DNA of 64,000 nucleotides from Cryptomeria japonica. Lineage: Eukaryota; Streptophyta; Pinopsida; Cupressales; Cupressaceae. Under the pieces are notes generated by a model. That model was not told where the DNA came from. It saw only the letters and a program-made list of their open reading frames with translations, and did no database searches. Where the stretch lies: assembly GCF_030272615.1 (NCBI RefSeq), contig NC_081409.1, positions 19,222,260 through 19,286,259 on the forward strand, in the 5' to 3' direction. Below, one piece after another: positions 36,437-46,900 of the stretch. The position numbers and the translations under genes are program-made. Each line of letters begins with the position of its first letter. Positions within the stretch are counted from its first letter, which is position 1.

Positions 36437-36449
36437 GCTCTGATACCGA
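36437..36449 (-). promoter_or_regulatory. E2 primer-binding site (initiator tRNA-Met)
   Basis: GGCTCTGATACCG, the reverse complement of the copia primer site with one changed base, next to the 5' LTR. Confidence 0.88.
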
Positions 36450-36450
36450 T

Positions 36451-37590
36451 TGTTAGGAACTAAGAAGGACAACTGAGAGGGGGGGTGAATCAGTTGTGAA
36501 CCAATTGTCAATAAATTATAACCCAAAACAAATTATTCCAACTTAAACTTGATGTTCGTAAAACAAACTTTAATGCCGATAAAATAGATTAACTGTTATA
36601 GCAGTACCGGTGTAACTTAATGCATGAAACAAAAAGGAAAACAACATCCACAACATGACACTGAGATTTTGACGTGGAAACCCTGTAAGGGGAAAAACCA
36701 CGATGGGAAACCTTACCCACAATTAAATGATACTACTACAGATAGTAAGTGTATACAAATGGGGTCTGCATGTGCAAAAAGGCCAACTACTTAGAGCTCA
36801 ATGCTCAATCACAAAATAGGAGTCACACTGACTACAGTTGGATGGTTAAATCCAATAACAATGTACTGCTTCAATATAACATCTACAATGCTGGATTCAG
36901 TACCAGTTTAAGCTCTGAACATGAGTGCCAAACACCTTCATAACCTTTCCTTTAACCTTCAGATAATGTCTGCGTGATTCGCACAAGGATCTTCTTATTT
37001 TCGCTCTTCAATATTCGCACACACTCATACCATATCCGATCTTCAATAAGATTTTACAATCATATATACAAAAACTAAGACCAAATGTTAAGGTCGGCTC
37101 ACTAAATATATTACAATTAAATCAATTACAAATAAGTCTTGATGTGATACAATATGTCGGGTCAATACATTTACACAATATCCAATCAATAAACCATTTC
37201 CAAGATGTGTCGTGCTGATCTGGAATAGATATCATGTACCGGTCCATAACCTAGACCTATCTGCCGATAAAGGCAAATCTATCAACCCAATTAGACGAAT
37301 AAGAAAAACACCAAATCCAAACATCCAATCCATGTCTTCGACATACCAAATGATCTCTAGATGATAAAAAGTTATTATCACTACCGGTGAACCATATAAC
37401 CTGTCGGTGAAGCATATACCGGTGATTGTGCATAAGCCACTAACCATGTCGAGACCATAATGTCTCAGTTCAACAATAAACCAATATAACCATAGTGCCA
37501 AATCAATAATGTAGACTTCTAAGAAGATAAGTGTTGACATCAATGACAAAACCAATGCAACACATGACGAAATCATCCATAATACCAACA
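36451..37590 (-). repeat. E2 5' LTR
   Basis: Plus-strand start TGTTAGGAACT, end AATACCAACA, matching 15877-16955. The conserved LTR hairpin (reverse complement of CCGTGG...CCACG) is at about 36672-36703. Confidence 0.92.
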
Positions 37591-38573
37591 ATTTGTTGTG
37601 TTCAAATAGTGATTCAATCCTCTATCTTCCCAAATTATCATTGAGTAATTTTGAATCCATTTAGATCCTTATTGAAAGAATTTGTCATCACCTATCATTC
37701 ACAATTCAAAGTGATAAATGTGATACCATGTTTCTACCTCCACATCAACAAGTAGAAACAAGGGGGCATATAGCTACCCTTGGATTTCATCACTCTTATT
37801 AAGCAAATGTCTAAGTGATTCTAATTTTGACTAAGAAAGAGATTATGTAGAATGTAGTTCCTAACATTGTATGCAGATGTTGCTACAACAAGGGCTTCAT
37901 TCGACACCTTTGGGAATATCCTTTTTCATGAATGCTTACTTTTTGGTACTTTAGCTTGAATATACACGTAGTGTCATATGACTTCTAAAGTTGGGGCTAA
38001 ATGCAACATCGTAAATTGTATATCTTTAATTGGGGTGTCCAATTTCATGCTCCCCTAGCACTCATTTTAGTATGTCTCATTCTACTATACATTATAAGAC
38101 CTTTTGATGCATTTAATTAAAGTTAATTCAAGAATACGAGTCCTCTCTTCATTCAAATCTCACCACACTCTTATTTGGGCGCTCACTTTTAGGTGTGCCC
38201 TTTATATTTTATAACTCTAATTCATTTTAATAACTACCCTAATTAAAATTTTAAAATAACATTTATCCCACTTAAATACTATAATTTTTCATGTAATGTA
38301 TAGTTTTGGAATCAAGATCCTAAAATATTGCGACCCTAAAAATTTGGATCTATTTTGTTACGATAAATACTTGGGACAACATTGTCCAAGACAATGGTGC
38401 TCAGGGCAACATTGTTCAATACTTTTTGGCTAAAATTTTGGGAGGTCAAAGAGTCAATCTTGCCCTTTCCAAAACTATCTCCAATTCAAAAAAATGAAAA
38501 ATCTAAGTCGGCCATTTATCAATTCAAAGTTTGAATTTCATATATAAGCAAGTCATTTTTCTCATTTGTGATT
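37591..38573. other. No gene recognised; between E2 and the AT-rich repeat
   Basis: Noncoding. Its first five bases are the right duplication of E2, so before that insertion it was contiguous with 13437-15876. No convincing frame or repeat end was found. Confidence 0.5.
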
Positions 38574-38615
38574 TTTGTAGATACCTAAAATTGTCCTTTG
38601 ATTAAATAAATATTT
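38574..38615 (+). repeat. Start of AT-rich LTR-like repeat (copy 1), cut by E5
   Basis: TGTAGATACCTAAAATTGTC followed by an ATTAAATAAATATTT palindrome; the same opening occurs at 45751. E5 interrupts it, with TATTT at 38611-38615 duplicated at 44641-44645, and the palindrome continues right of E5. Confidence 0.6.
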
Positions 38616-39426
38616 TGTTGGAAAATGCACACTCCAATGAGACATTGTAGGTGATTGAAGGTTTTGTCATTGATGGCAACCTTACAATCCTATGACACCG
38701 ACAAGGCAATCCACCGGCACCAGCAAAGTTAGATTCTACACCAGCACATAGACCACCGGCACCGACAGTGAAAGGAAGCATACCGACATAGAAGCCGACA
38801 AGAATTTTGTTGTTAATATATTTTGTTTATTATTTAAAATCATTATAAGCCAACTTGGCAAGTTGTAAAATGACTCTTATATAAGAGAGATCATTGTAGA
38901 ACAATTATGTAAGAATAGAGGAATGTAATTAGGCGAAATAAGGCAGACCTATTATGTGAATTATAGGTTAAGGGTTTATGTAAGAAGCAGAGCTATAAAC
39001 CGATATTGGATCTGACATAGTAGATGCTATTTTGAAGCAGTACAAGACATTGGATTTGTATAATCCATTTTGTAAGTCAGTGAGACTTCCCATTTTGTAA
39101 TTGAGCAGTGAGATCTAGGGACTTGGCCTTCCTACATATGCAGGCCCCCCTTGTAGTAGTAATATTCTCTTATTGGCCAGTAAGTGAATATTGTGGGTCA
39201 CAAATCCCACCGAGGTTTTTCCCACACCGGGTTTCCTCATTAAAATATTGTGTTATGGTGTGTTTTTCATGTGGTTGTTTTTATCTCTGTTTATTGCATT
39301 ACTTTCTGTTTACCGGTACACAATATTAATATGCTCTACATGTTTTAAGTTAAGAAAATCTTATTACCGGTTAGATACTGATTCACCCCCCCCCCCCCCC
39401 CCTCAGTATCTGTGGGAATCCTAACA
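38616..39426 (+). repeat. E5 5' LTR
   Basis: TGTTGG...CCTAACA. Contains the CCTACATATGCAGGC palindrome near 39131-39145, the hairpin-type motif GAGGTTTTTCCC near 39212 and a run of 17 C near the end (39386-39402), against only five or so in the right LTR. The D arm (TTTGTCATTGATGGCAAC) lies near 38662-38681. Confidence 0.93.
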
Positions 39427-39428
39427 AT

Positions 39429-39441
39429 TGGTATTAGAGCC
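39429..39441 (+). promoter_or_regulatory. E5 primer-binding site, one mismatch
   Basis: TGGTATTAGAGCC, two bases after the LTR, differs from the copia site by one C-to-T change. Same tRNA primer as the autonomous copia elements. Confidence 0.85.
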
Positions 39442-39497
39442 TGGTCCTCTATTTTCATAAACCTAACAGCTTGAGGAAGATCTTGACACTGGTAGAG

Positions 39498-40634
39498 ATG
39501 GAAAACTTGATGAAGCAACTAGAAGGAGCTCTCTCAGACTATGATGCAGAAAAATTGAAAAATATCAAACTTGAAGATGATCTAAAAGCTGCTCAGGATA
39601 TTATTCAAGCACTTCAAGAAAATCTTACTATTTCAAGAAACAAGAGAAGAGAACTTTGTGAAAAGATGCAAAATGAAAATGATGAAAAGGAAACTCTTAG
39701 TGATCTGATGAATAAGCTGAAACAAGAAAACATGACAACAAAGAATGAGATGCAGGATATGACTATGAGATTTTGTAAAGAAATTGAAGATAGAAAGAAG
39801 AATGAAGAAGACTTGACTAGAAGACTGAATGATGCTACAAATGAAAACACAAGACTTAGTTATGAAAATGATATGCTGAAGATAGATCTAATACATGCAC
39901 AAAATGACTCAAATGAACTCATGAGACAAAAAGGTATCTTGGAAGGAGAACTAGCTGCTGCAAATCAACATAAAAAAAAATTCAAGAAAAGATCAGAAGA
40001 ACTTGGCGACTTGTTGAAGAATCAGAAACCTAATGGTGACACTAATGGTTTTGGCTTTGAAACTGGTGAAAGCTCCGATACTGCAAACACACAGGATCAT
40101 GGCAAACTGGTAAGACAACCTACTGCTTATAAATTTAATGGCAAATGCTTTAACTGTAACAAGTATGGTCATAGAGAAAATCAATGTAGATCTAGAAATT
40201 ATCAGAATACCAATACACCTACTGGTCAATGTTCAAAATGCAACAAAGCTGGTCATAATTCTGAAAATTGCAGAATGAATGTAAGATGTTATGTTTGTGG
40301 AAGATTTGGACACTTATCTAATCAATGCAGAACACAAACCGGCATAGGTTATGGAAAGGCTATTCAAAGAAATAATGTGACTTGTTATGCATGTAACAAA
40401 ATTGGGCATATTGCTAAATTTTGTAGAAGCAAGTCCTCATCGGTAGACAACAAAGGTCCTAGTTTGAAAGGTAAAGAAAAGGTTGAAGAAGTTAAGCATG
40501 AATTTTCAAAACAATGGATCAGAAAATCTGAACTTAATGTTGATAGGAATACTCCTCCACCGGTGGAACAGAGTAACACTCCACCGGCAAAAGGAAGTAA
40601 CACTCCACCGGCAGGAGAGTCTTCATCCAACTGA
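39498..40634 (+). CDS. E5 ORF1: coiled-coil protein with four CCHC zinc knuckles (Gag-like)
   Basis: Open for 378 codons from the ATG at 39498; the frame extends upstream to a TTG at 39471 without another ATG. Residues about 1-170 are charged, heptad-rich and predicted by eye to be a long coiled coil. Four retroviral-type knuckles follow at about residues 217-230 (CFNCNKYGHRENQC), 245-258 (CSKCNKAGHNSENC), 264-277 (CYVCGRFGHLSNQC) and 296-309 (CYACNKIGHIAKFC). The tail has repeats of NTPPA/P type. Knuckles bind RNA in Gag proteins, so packaging is the likely role; the coiled coil could replace a capsid fold in assembly. It is unlike the UBN2 Gags of E1-E4. This is the only complete transposon frame in the window. 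Confidence 0.85.
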   Translation: MENLMKQLEGALSDYDAEKLKNIKLEDDLKAAQDIIQALQENLTISRNKRRELCEKMQNENDEKETLSDLMNKLKQENMTTKNEMQDMTMRFCKEIEDRKKNEEDLTRRLNDATNENTRLSYENDMLKIDLIHAQNDSNELMRQKGILEGELAAANQHKKKFKKRSEELGDLLKNQKPNGDTNGFGFETGESSDTANTQDHGKLVRQPTAYKFNGKCFNCNKYGHRENQCRSRNYQNTNTPTGQCSKCNKAGHNSENCRMNVRCYVCGRFGHLSNQCRTQTGIGYGKAIQRNNVTCYACNKIGHIAKFCRSKSSSVDNKGPSLKGKEKVEEVKHEFSKQWIRKSELNVDRNTPPPVEQSNTPPAKGSNTPPAGESSSN

Positions 40635-40938
40635 AGAAAATTTCTTTGAGGGTTTGGCAATCAAATGAGAAATATGCTATTATTCCCTCGGTTGATGGTA
40701 AGAAGTTGAAATTACTTCTATACCAGTAGATATGTTAAGTGAGTACTTAACCGCCAAGCATTAAATGTGGTAGTTGGTAGATTGACATTATAAATTAGTG
40801 TTTTTGGCTCCATTTTACTTCACCGAGCATTCAAACATTCGAAGAGCGCAAAATTTCCAGAGCTAAGGCATTTTGAGCAAAGAAGCAAAGCAATCCAGCA
40901 ATCAATCTTTCCAAAGGCAGAAAAAGGTATTTATAATC

Positions 40939-43644
40939 ATGGCATCCTCTTTTGTACCTGAATTCATAGCAAACCCTACTGTAGTGGAAGTAATCAAGCA
41001 CCCTAGGCCCATTTTTTAGTTAGTTCCCGAAATAGCAAAGAACGATGATAATGTTGGTGCTTTTTCTCAAATCCCCAAAGGAGTAGTTTTTGCAGAAGAC
41101 CCTAGGATGTATATTCATTGTCATATAGAAGAATTAGGTGATGAAGAAATTAAGAACATGTTCAAGACTGTTATTTGTGATGATTCTGGTAATGTGAAAC
41201 CTGAACACAAAATAATTGAAACCCTAGGATTCACAGAAATTCTCTGCATTCTAGATTTCCCTAAGGAAGTGATAAGGATAGTATTGAGCAGGGTTCATGG
41301 TGAATTTTTCTAGCTAGATTCAATTCACAAAATCACTAAGGAAGTTGTAAAAGTTGTAACAGGGTTACCCTCCACCGGTAACAGACCTGACAAGACAAAG
41401 AAGGTCTCAAATGACCTAGTAATGAACATAATAGGTGCAACATCCGACAAAAGGTCCTTAAGGGTGAATGATGTAACTGACATAAATGTGAGATTCATTA
41501 GCATGATTCTAGGCTACAAAACAACACATGCAAATAGACTAAATTCAGTTTCTAGCTTATGCATAAAGAGTGCTCACAACATGATTAAGGATAATGTGAA
41601 AATTGATGTGTATGAATGGTTAAATGATGAATTGATTGACAATATGGGAAAGATCAAGAAGGATAAGAAAGGGACATTCAGATTTGGTAACTTACTTGTT
41701 TGCTTAATGCTACATATAACCAAACAGGCATCCGATATAGGTAATAAGAACCTTGGATTTGACATACCGGTAGGCAAACAGTTATCTGACTTATTGAGCA
41801 ACATGGGTGAAAACAAAGAAAAGAATATTAATGAATACTTTCAAGCATTGAAAGCCCGGATGAACACTAGAGTAAGATTATCACAAACAATTATAGATAA
41901 GTATAAGGATGACATATGATTTGTGATTAAGAAGGATGAAATTTGGATGGAAGCAGTTATCCCTAGAACAATTTGGGTTACTAAAATGGGTTATGAGACA
42001 GATGATCACATCATTGAAACATATGCTAAATCCCTTCTGGAAGCACCCAATGAACCTAAGGAAGAGGTATTTGGCAGTGTTGAAACCATTGAAAATCAAA
42101 TTCAATCTAAGAAGAGAGTGAAGAGAGTAGAAGTAATAGTGAGGAGAGGTTCAAGGCAGGCTAAGGCTATCAAAGAAGATGTACTGAAACAAACCGGTAT
42201 CACTAAAGATGAGTTATAGGCACAACAACCAGAAACTCACCTTTCACCAATAGCAACTTCTTCAGAGAGTGACATGCCAGTTGCATTTAAAAGAGTTGTA
42301 AGAAAAAGGGAATCTTCACCGGTATCCACACCTTCGCCTAGGAGAACCAGACAAAAACAACAAGCAGTGAGGCCCCCGGCTAAAAAGATAACTCCAAAGA
42401 AGAACAAAGAAAAGGACTCAACAAAATATTGCTCTGATTGACAAACTGCTAGATGAAATAATAGAGGAAGGACAGTTGAAAAACATCAACAACCAATATG
42501 ACACATTATCAGTTGATGACAACGAGAAAGTTGAAAATAGTGTAATTCTACACTTGGATATCTACAAGAAATTTTTGATGCAAATTGTAGATGAAGTACT
42601 AGTAGAACTATTTAAGAGACTTGAAGCTAGAAGGCAAGTTGTTATAGAGCTTGACAAGAAAATAAAGATTTAGAAACTACTTGTTGTTTATCCTGTTAAC
42701 TCACCAAAGGAAATAGATGATATGATCTCAGAGGCTAACCAGACAGTATTCTCAACTGCACACCGACATGTAGCACTTATGGTTGGTAGAGTAAATGAGG
42801 TTGCAGAGGAAACTGCTAATGTATGGGATATATTCCTTGTTGAGAAGGAAAAACAGGAAGAATATAGAAACCCTAAACCAATCAAGGTATATCAGAAAGA
42901 CAAGGATAAGGGAAAAGGAAAGGTTGGTGGACCTCCAAGCATAAAAATAAAAGATAACTTATCCCCACTCCCTCTAAATAATCCACTGGTAACAACAACT
43001 GAAGATCAACCAACTGATGAGAGTATGGATATATCACAAGAGGATACAAATCCTGATTCTGAGGTATTATATACAGTAGATGTTGATACTCAGAAGGTCA
43101 ACATTGTGGTAGATAAGGACACAACCGGTAAGATAGATAAGGCTAGTGAGCCACCAGTAACTAATAACACAGATAACACTGAAGGTAAACCAGCAGATGG
43201 GAAAACAGAACAACAAGCAGAACAACAAACAGAGCAACAAGCAGAGCAACAGGCTCCAGCACAGGAACAGGTTAATACAAAATCAGTGCCACTGGAAACT
43301 GTTGAGCAAAACAAACCATTGCTTAAGGAAATGGAAAGACAGACTAACCTACCAGAGGTCACCACAAGCAAGGATATTGCTCCCACCGCCGGAATTCAGA
43401 GTGTTGGCTCTTCAACTACAGGAATCAAGACAACAAATGTAACTGAAGTTCTTTTAGACTCTCTAAAGAAATATTTGATGCATTTGTACAAGGACAGAAA
43501 ACACCGGTAGAGAAAATGTAACACCTCACTGGTACAGTTCAAAGAACAGAGACAACAATAAAAGACAGTAAAAAGTTCATTGAGAACTTGAATTTGGTTT
43601 TGGCAGAACTTTTTCAGATTGTAACCAACCGGTTACAAGGTTGA
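40939..43644 (+). pseudogene. E5 ORF2: long protein of unknown function, broken by stops
   Basis: The ATG at 40939 opens a frame (SSFVPEFIANPTVVEVIKH) that remains protein-like for about 900 codons. It is broken by TAG near 41017, stops near 41313, 41919 and 42219, a frameshift near 42425, TAG at 42671 and a shift near 43470, ending at TGA 43642-43644. Recognisable character: a globular N-terminal half (FAEDPRMYIHCHIEELGDEE, ITKEVVKVVTGLPSTGNR, RLNSVSSLCIKSAHNMIKD), a basic stretch (KRVVRKRESS, RRTRQKQQ), an alpha-helical middle, a Gln-rich run (EQQAEQQTEQQAEQQ, near 43207-43250) and a helical C-terminus. I do not recognise a catalytic motif. VTGLP-type segments occur in plant transposon-linked hypothetical proteins, as I recall. 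Function unknown. Confidence 0.65.
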
Positions 43645-43680
43645 AATAGGAAACTACACTCTATTGACACTTTGACAACC

Positions 43681-43901
43681 TTTGTCATTGATGCCAAAGG
43701 GGGAGTAGTGGTATGAGAAAAATCCAATAACTTAAGGATCATCTACTCAGGTGGAGCACACATTTTTTGTAACAATTTTTGGATACACTTCTGAATTTTT
43801 CTCATGAGTGTTGCCATCAATGCCAAAGGAGGAGATTGTTGGCAAATGCACACTCCAATGAGACATTGTAGGTGATTGAAGGTTTTGTCATTGATGGCAA
43901 C
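43681..43901 (+). promoter_or_regulatory. E5 U/M/D arm set with two polypurine tracts
   Basis: U 43681-43697 (TTTGTCATTGATGCCAA) ends in a purine tract at 43695-43705. M 43810-43827 (GTTGCCATCAATGCCAAA) precedes the 3' tract, here AAAGGAGGAGA. D 43884-43901 lies in the LTR. M-D pairs at 17 of 18 positions. The arrangement is the same as in the copia elements although the proteins are unrelated. Confidence 0.8.
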
Positions 43902-44640
43902 CTTACAATCCTATGACACCGGCAAGGCAATCCACCGACACCAGCAAAGTTAGATTCTACACCGACACATAGACCACCGGCACCGGCAGTGAAAGGAAGC
44001 ATACTGGCACAGAAGCCGACAGGAATTTTGTTGTTAATATATTTTGTTTATTATTGAAAAATCATTGTAAGCCAACTTGACAAGTTGTAAAATGACTCTT
44101 ATATAAGAGAGATCATTGTAGAACAATTATGTAAGAATAGAGGAATGTAATTAGGCGAAATAAGGCAGATCTATTATGTGAATTATAGGTTAAGGGTTTA
44201 TGTAAGAAGCAGAGCTATAAATCGGTACTGGATCTGGCATAGTAGATGCTATTTTGAAGTAGTACAAGACATTGGATTTGTATAATCCATTTTGTAAGTC
44301 AGTGAGACTTCCCATTTTGTAATTGAGCAGTGAGCTCTAGGCACTTGGCCTTCCTGCATGTGCAGGCCCCTCTTATAGCAGTAATATTCTCTTATTGGCC
44401 AGTAAGTGAATATTGTGGGTCACAAATCCCACCGAGGTTTTTCCCACACCGGGTTTCCTTGTTAAAATATTGTGTTATGGTGTGTTTTTCATGTGGTTGT
44501 TTTTATCTCTGTTTATTGCATTACTTTCTATTTACCAGTACATAGTATTAATATGCTCTACATGCTTTAAGTTAAGAAAATCTTATTACCGATTAGATAC
44601 TGATTCACTCCCCCTCTCAGTATCTGTGGGAATCCTAACA
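43837..44640 (+). repeat. E5 3' LTR
   Basis: TGTTGGC...CCTAACA, closely matching the 5' LTR and followed by TATTT. Contains CCTGCATGTGCAGG near 44354-44367, a perfect palindrome. Confidence 0.93.
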
Positions 44641-44645
44641 TATTT

Positions 44646-45330
44646 ATTATTTATTTAATTAATTCACTAAGCATTTTTTTCGAATTTAAATAAATATTTT
44701 ATTTATTTAATTTATCTAGCCCTTTTCCTCTATTAATTAAATAAATATTTGTATATAATTAATTAATTCACTTACCTTTTTTTCTCTTTTAATCCTAGCC
44801 CTCCAACTTGTTCACATGGATCATAATCTAAATTTGCAAGCATGTGACAAGTGTCAATTGTCTCTTCATTCACTTTTTGTTTTCTATGAAGTCAACCCAC
44901 CTCTTAATCTCCTTGCTTCCTCTCTACCTACCTTCAAATCCTATTGATTCTCTTTTATCTATGATCCTAGCCATTTATAATCCCACCTCTTAATCTAAAC
45001 CCTTGATTCTCTTTGAGATTTATATGGAATAGGATTCTTCCTTCCATTTTGATCAATCTATCAACAAGCAATCATACTTACATTATGTCGAAATCATTCT
45101 AGCACACCTCATCACAAGAATACATCATCACAACCACGTCCATTCTTCCTTGAGCTCTTGTGCAAGTGCAACACAAATATGAGAGAAACAACAACAAATA
45201 CAATACCGTGGAAGATAGGAGAACAATTGACACAAGCCTATTATAAATGTGAATATATAAATTTATTTATTTCATTTAATTTACATTGCATGATAGTTAT
45301 CTATAGATATTGTGTTGAACTAGTTTGTAT
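44646..45330 (+). repeat. AT-rich LTR-like repeat, copy 1 (continued after E5)
   Basis: Resumes the interrupted palindrome (TTATTTATTTAATTAATT) and then shows a block (GATTCTCTTT..., TTATATGGAATAGGATTC, TTGAGCTCTTGTGCAAGTGC, GATAGGAGAACAAT) found again at 45409-45745 and, more diverged, at 47840-48170. The order of a TATA-like segment followed by a conserved downstream part is LTR-like. No ends were proven; a gypsy LTR is my guess. Confidence 0.5.
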
Positions 45331-45408
45331 ATTTAGGGTTTAGTGCTTGGCCTTATTAAGATTTACAAATAGAGTTCAAATTCAACATAAACAATATCAA
45401 TTATGTGA

Positions 45409-45745
45409 TTCTAGCCATTTATAATCCCACCTCTTAATCTAAACCCTTGATTCTCTTTGTGATTTCTATAAAAGAGGATTCTTCCTTACATTTTGATTAA
45501 TCCGTCAACAAGCAATCATACTTAAATTCTGTTGAAATCATTCTAGCATACCTCATCACAAGCATACATCATCACAACCACATCCATTCTTCCTTGAGCT
45601 CTTGTGCAAGTGCAACACAAATCTGAAAGCAACAACATCAAATACAAGATTGTGGAAGATAGGAGAACAATGAAGACAAGCATATTATGAATATGATGGT
45701 ATACATTCGTTTATTTCATTTAATTTTGCATGATAGTTCTCCACT
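45409..45745 (+). repeat. AT-rich LTR-like repeat, copy 2
   Basis: Repeats about 330 bp of copy 1 with a spacing near 445 bp (compare GAGCTCTTGTGCAAGTGCAA near 45152 and 45597). It has a TATA-like TCTATAAAAGAGGATTC near 45466. It runs directly into copy 3 at 45751. Confidence 0.55.
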
Positions 45746-46249
45746 GATATTGTAGACACCTAAAATTGTCATGTCTAATTAAATAAATATTTTATTTATT
45801 TAATTATTTTATCCTAAGTCTTTTATTAATTAAATAAATTCTTATTTATTTAATTAATTCATTTATCCTGTTCTAAGCCTTTCCTCATTTAAATAAATGC
45901 TTTTATTTATTTAAATTGTCCTTTTCCTAAATTAAAATAAATATTTAATTTTATTTTTTGAAATGAAGGGGTAAAAACTTTATTGAAAATCAAAAACAAG
46001 AATTACAAAGAGAACCAGGGCCCCAAGGCAACAGAAATGAACCACAAACCCAGCCCAAGATCAGCCAGTTTCATACCCATCCATGTCCTCAGCAAAAATC
46101 TTTTGCAAGTCCTAACAGTAATCCGAGGAGAGATGCTCCCAACCTTCAACTTTCTAATCACTACCATGTTCCGAGGCCCACTTAGCCAAACAATCTGCTG
46201 CTCTATTCCACTCACAAGGAATGTGGATGAAAGACACCTGCACCATTGA

Positions 46250-46762
46250 CTAGCTAATATGAAGAATCTGACGAACAATCTCTGTCAACTGCCAATGAAT
46301 CCCACTCACCTTCTGCTCTGTCAACAAGTTCACAACAATTTGTGAATCTGATTCACAAATAACCTTCCTTCGACCCAACTCCCAAACATGCTCCAAGGCA
46401 TAGAGAATTGCAAAACCCTCCATAAAATTATTAGAATGTCGCCCTTTATGTACCGAAAAGAAGAAGACCACCTCCCCCATACGATCCCTTCCAACACCAC
46501 CAACCCTAGCAGGGCCTGGGTTACCCCTAGAGGAGCCATCAGTATTAATCTTGATCAACTCATCCTGAGGAGGCATCCACCTTCCCACCCTTTGAACTTT
46601 CTTCATTGTACATCTACCTCTCCTGACACAAGCTAAGGCAGGAGACAACCCCTGCAATCCCAACCTACTCATAATATCCACCTCATCTCTATCCAGAGGG
46701 AAATTCACCTCACATTTATCTTCCACCGTCTCCCAAATCATAACAATGATTCTATTCCACAC
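46250..46762 (-). pseudogene. LINE ORF2: C-terminal RNase H domain
   Basis: Motifs INTDGSSRGNPGPA (first catalytic Asp), MEGFAILYALEHVWELG (catalytic Glu) and VICESDSQIVVNLL (second Asp) are in place, so the domain itself looks intact. Same frame as the zf-RVT block; two stops lie in the linker that reads FILWQIWLERNGRIFHE. A C-terminal RNase H of this type is found in many plant L1 elements. Confidence 0.88.
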
Positions 46763-46900
46763 TTGCTTAACTAATAGTATGACCTCATGAAAGATTCTCC
46801 CGTTCCTCTCGAGCCAAATCTGCCACAGTATGAAAATGGGCCCAATATACTAGACAGTCTGGAGGAAGGAGGACAAGATAGGAGGTCTACCCAAACTGCT

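Larger units (their letters stand above)
15877..37590 (-). mobile_element. E2: outermost Ty1/copia element of the nest, minus strand, three pieces
   Basis: The terminal repeats are 15877-16955 (3' LTR) and 36451-37590 (5' LTR); flanks are GTTTG at 15872-15876 and ATTTG at 37591-37595, a 5-bp duplication with one change. E2 sequence is present at 15877-20684, 34872-35097 and 35872-37590. The gaps are filled by E3 and a solo LTR, each with its own perfect duplication, so E2 is the oldest. Read across the gaps, the Gag frame rejoins (ERISAFMERVNE..., then RRENEEL, then the knuckle region). Order of domains and wording match E1 and E3. Frames are broken throughout. Confidence 0.93.
38616..44640 (+). 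mobile_element. E5: non-autonomous LTR element with multi-knuckle Gag and unknown ORF2
   Basis: LTRs at 38616-39426 and 43837-44640, perfect 5-bp duplication TATTT at 38611-38615 and 44641-44645, a tRNA-Met primer site with one mismatch and a polypurine tract. The interior (about 4.4 kb) has two protein-like regions: a Gag-like ORF1 (39498-40634) and a long ORF2 (40939-43644). No protease, integrase, RT or RNase H motif is visible in any frame. It is similar in concept to the published TR-GAG elements (LTR elements with only gag), but the second ORF sets it apart. It must have used enzymes from elsewhere to move. Confidence 0.9.

Noticed and set aside
46003-46278. Minus frame MFVRFFILASQW at the LINE 3' end
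   Set aside because: Lies in the LINE 3' part after the RNase H stop, with no similarity to a known domain.
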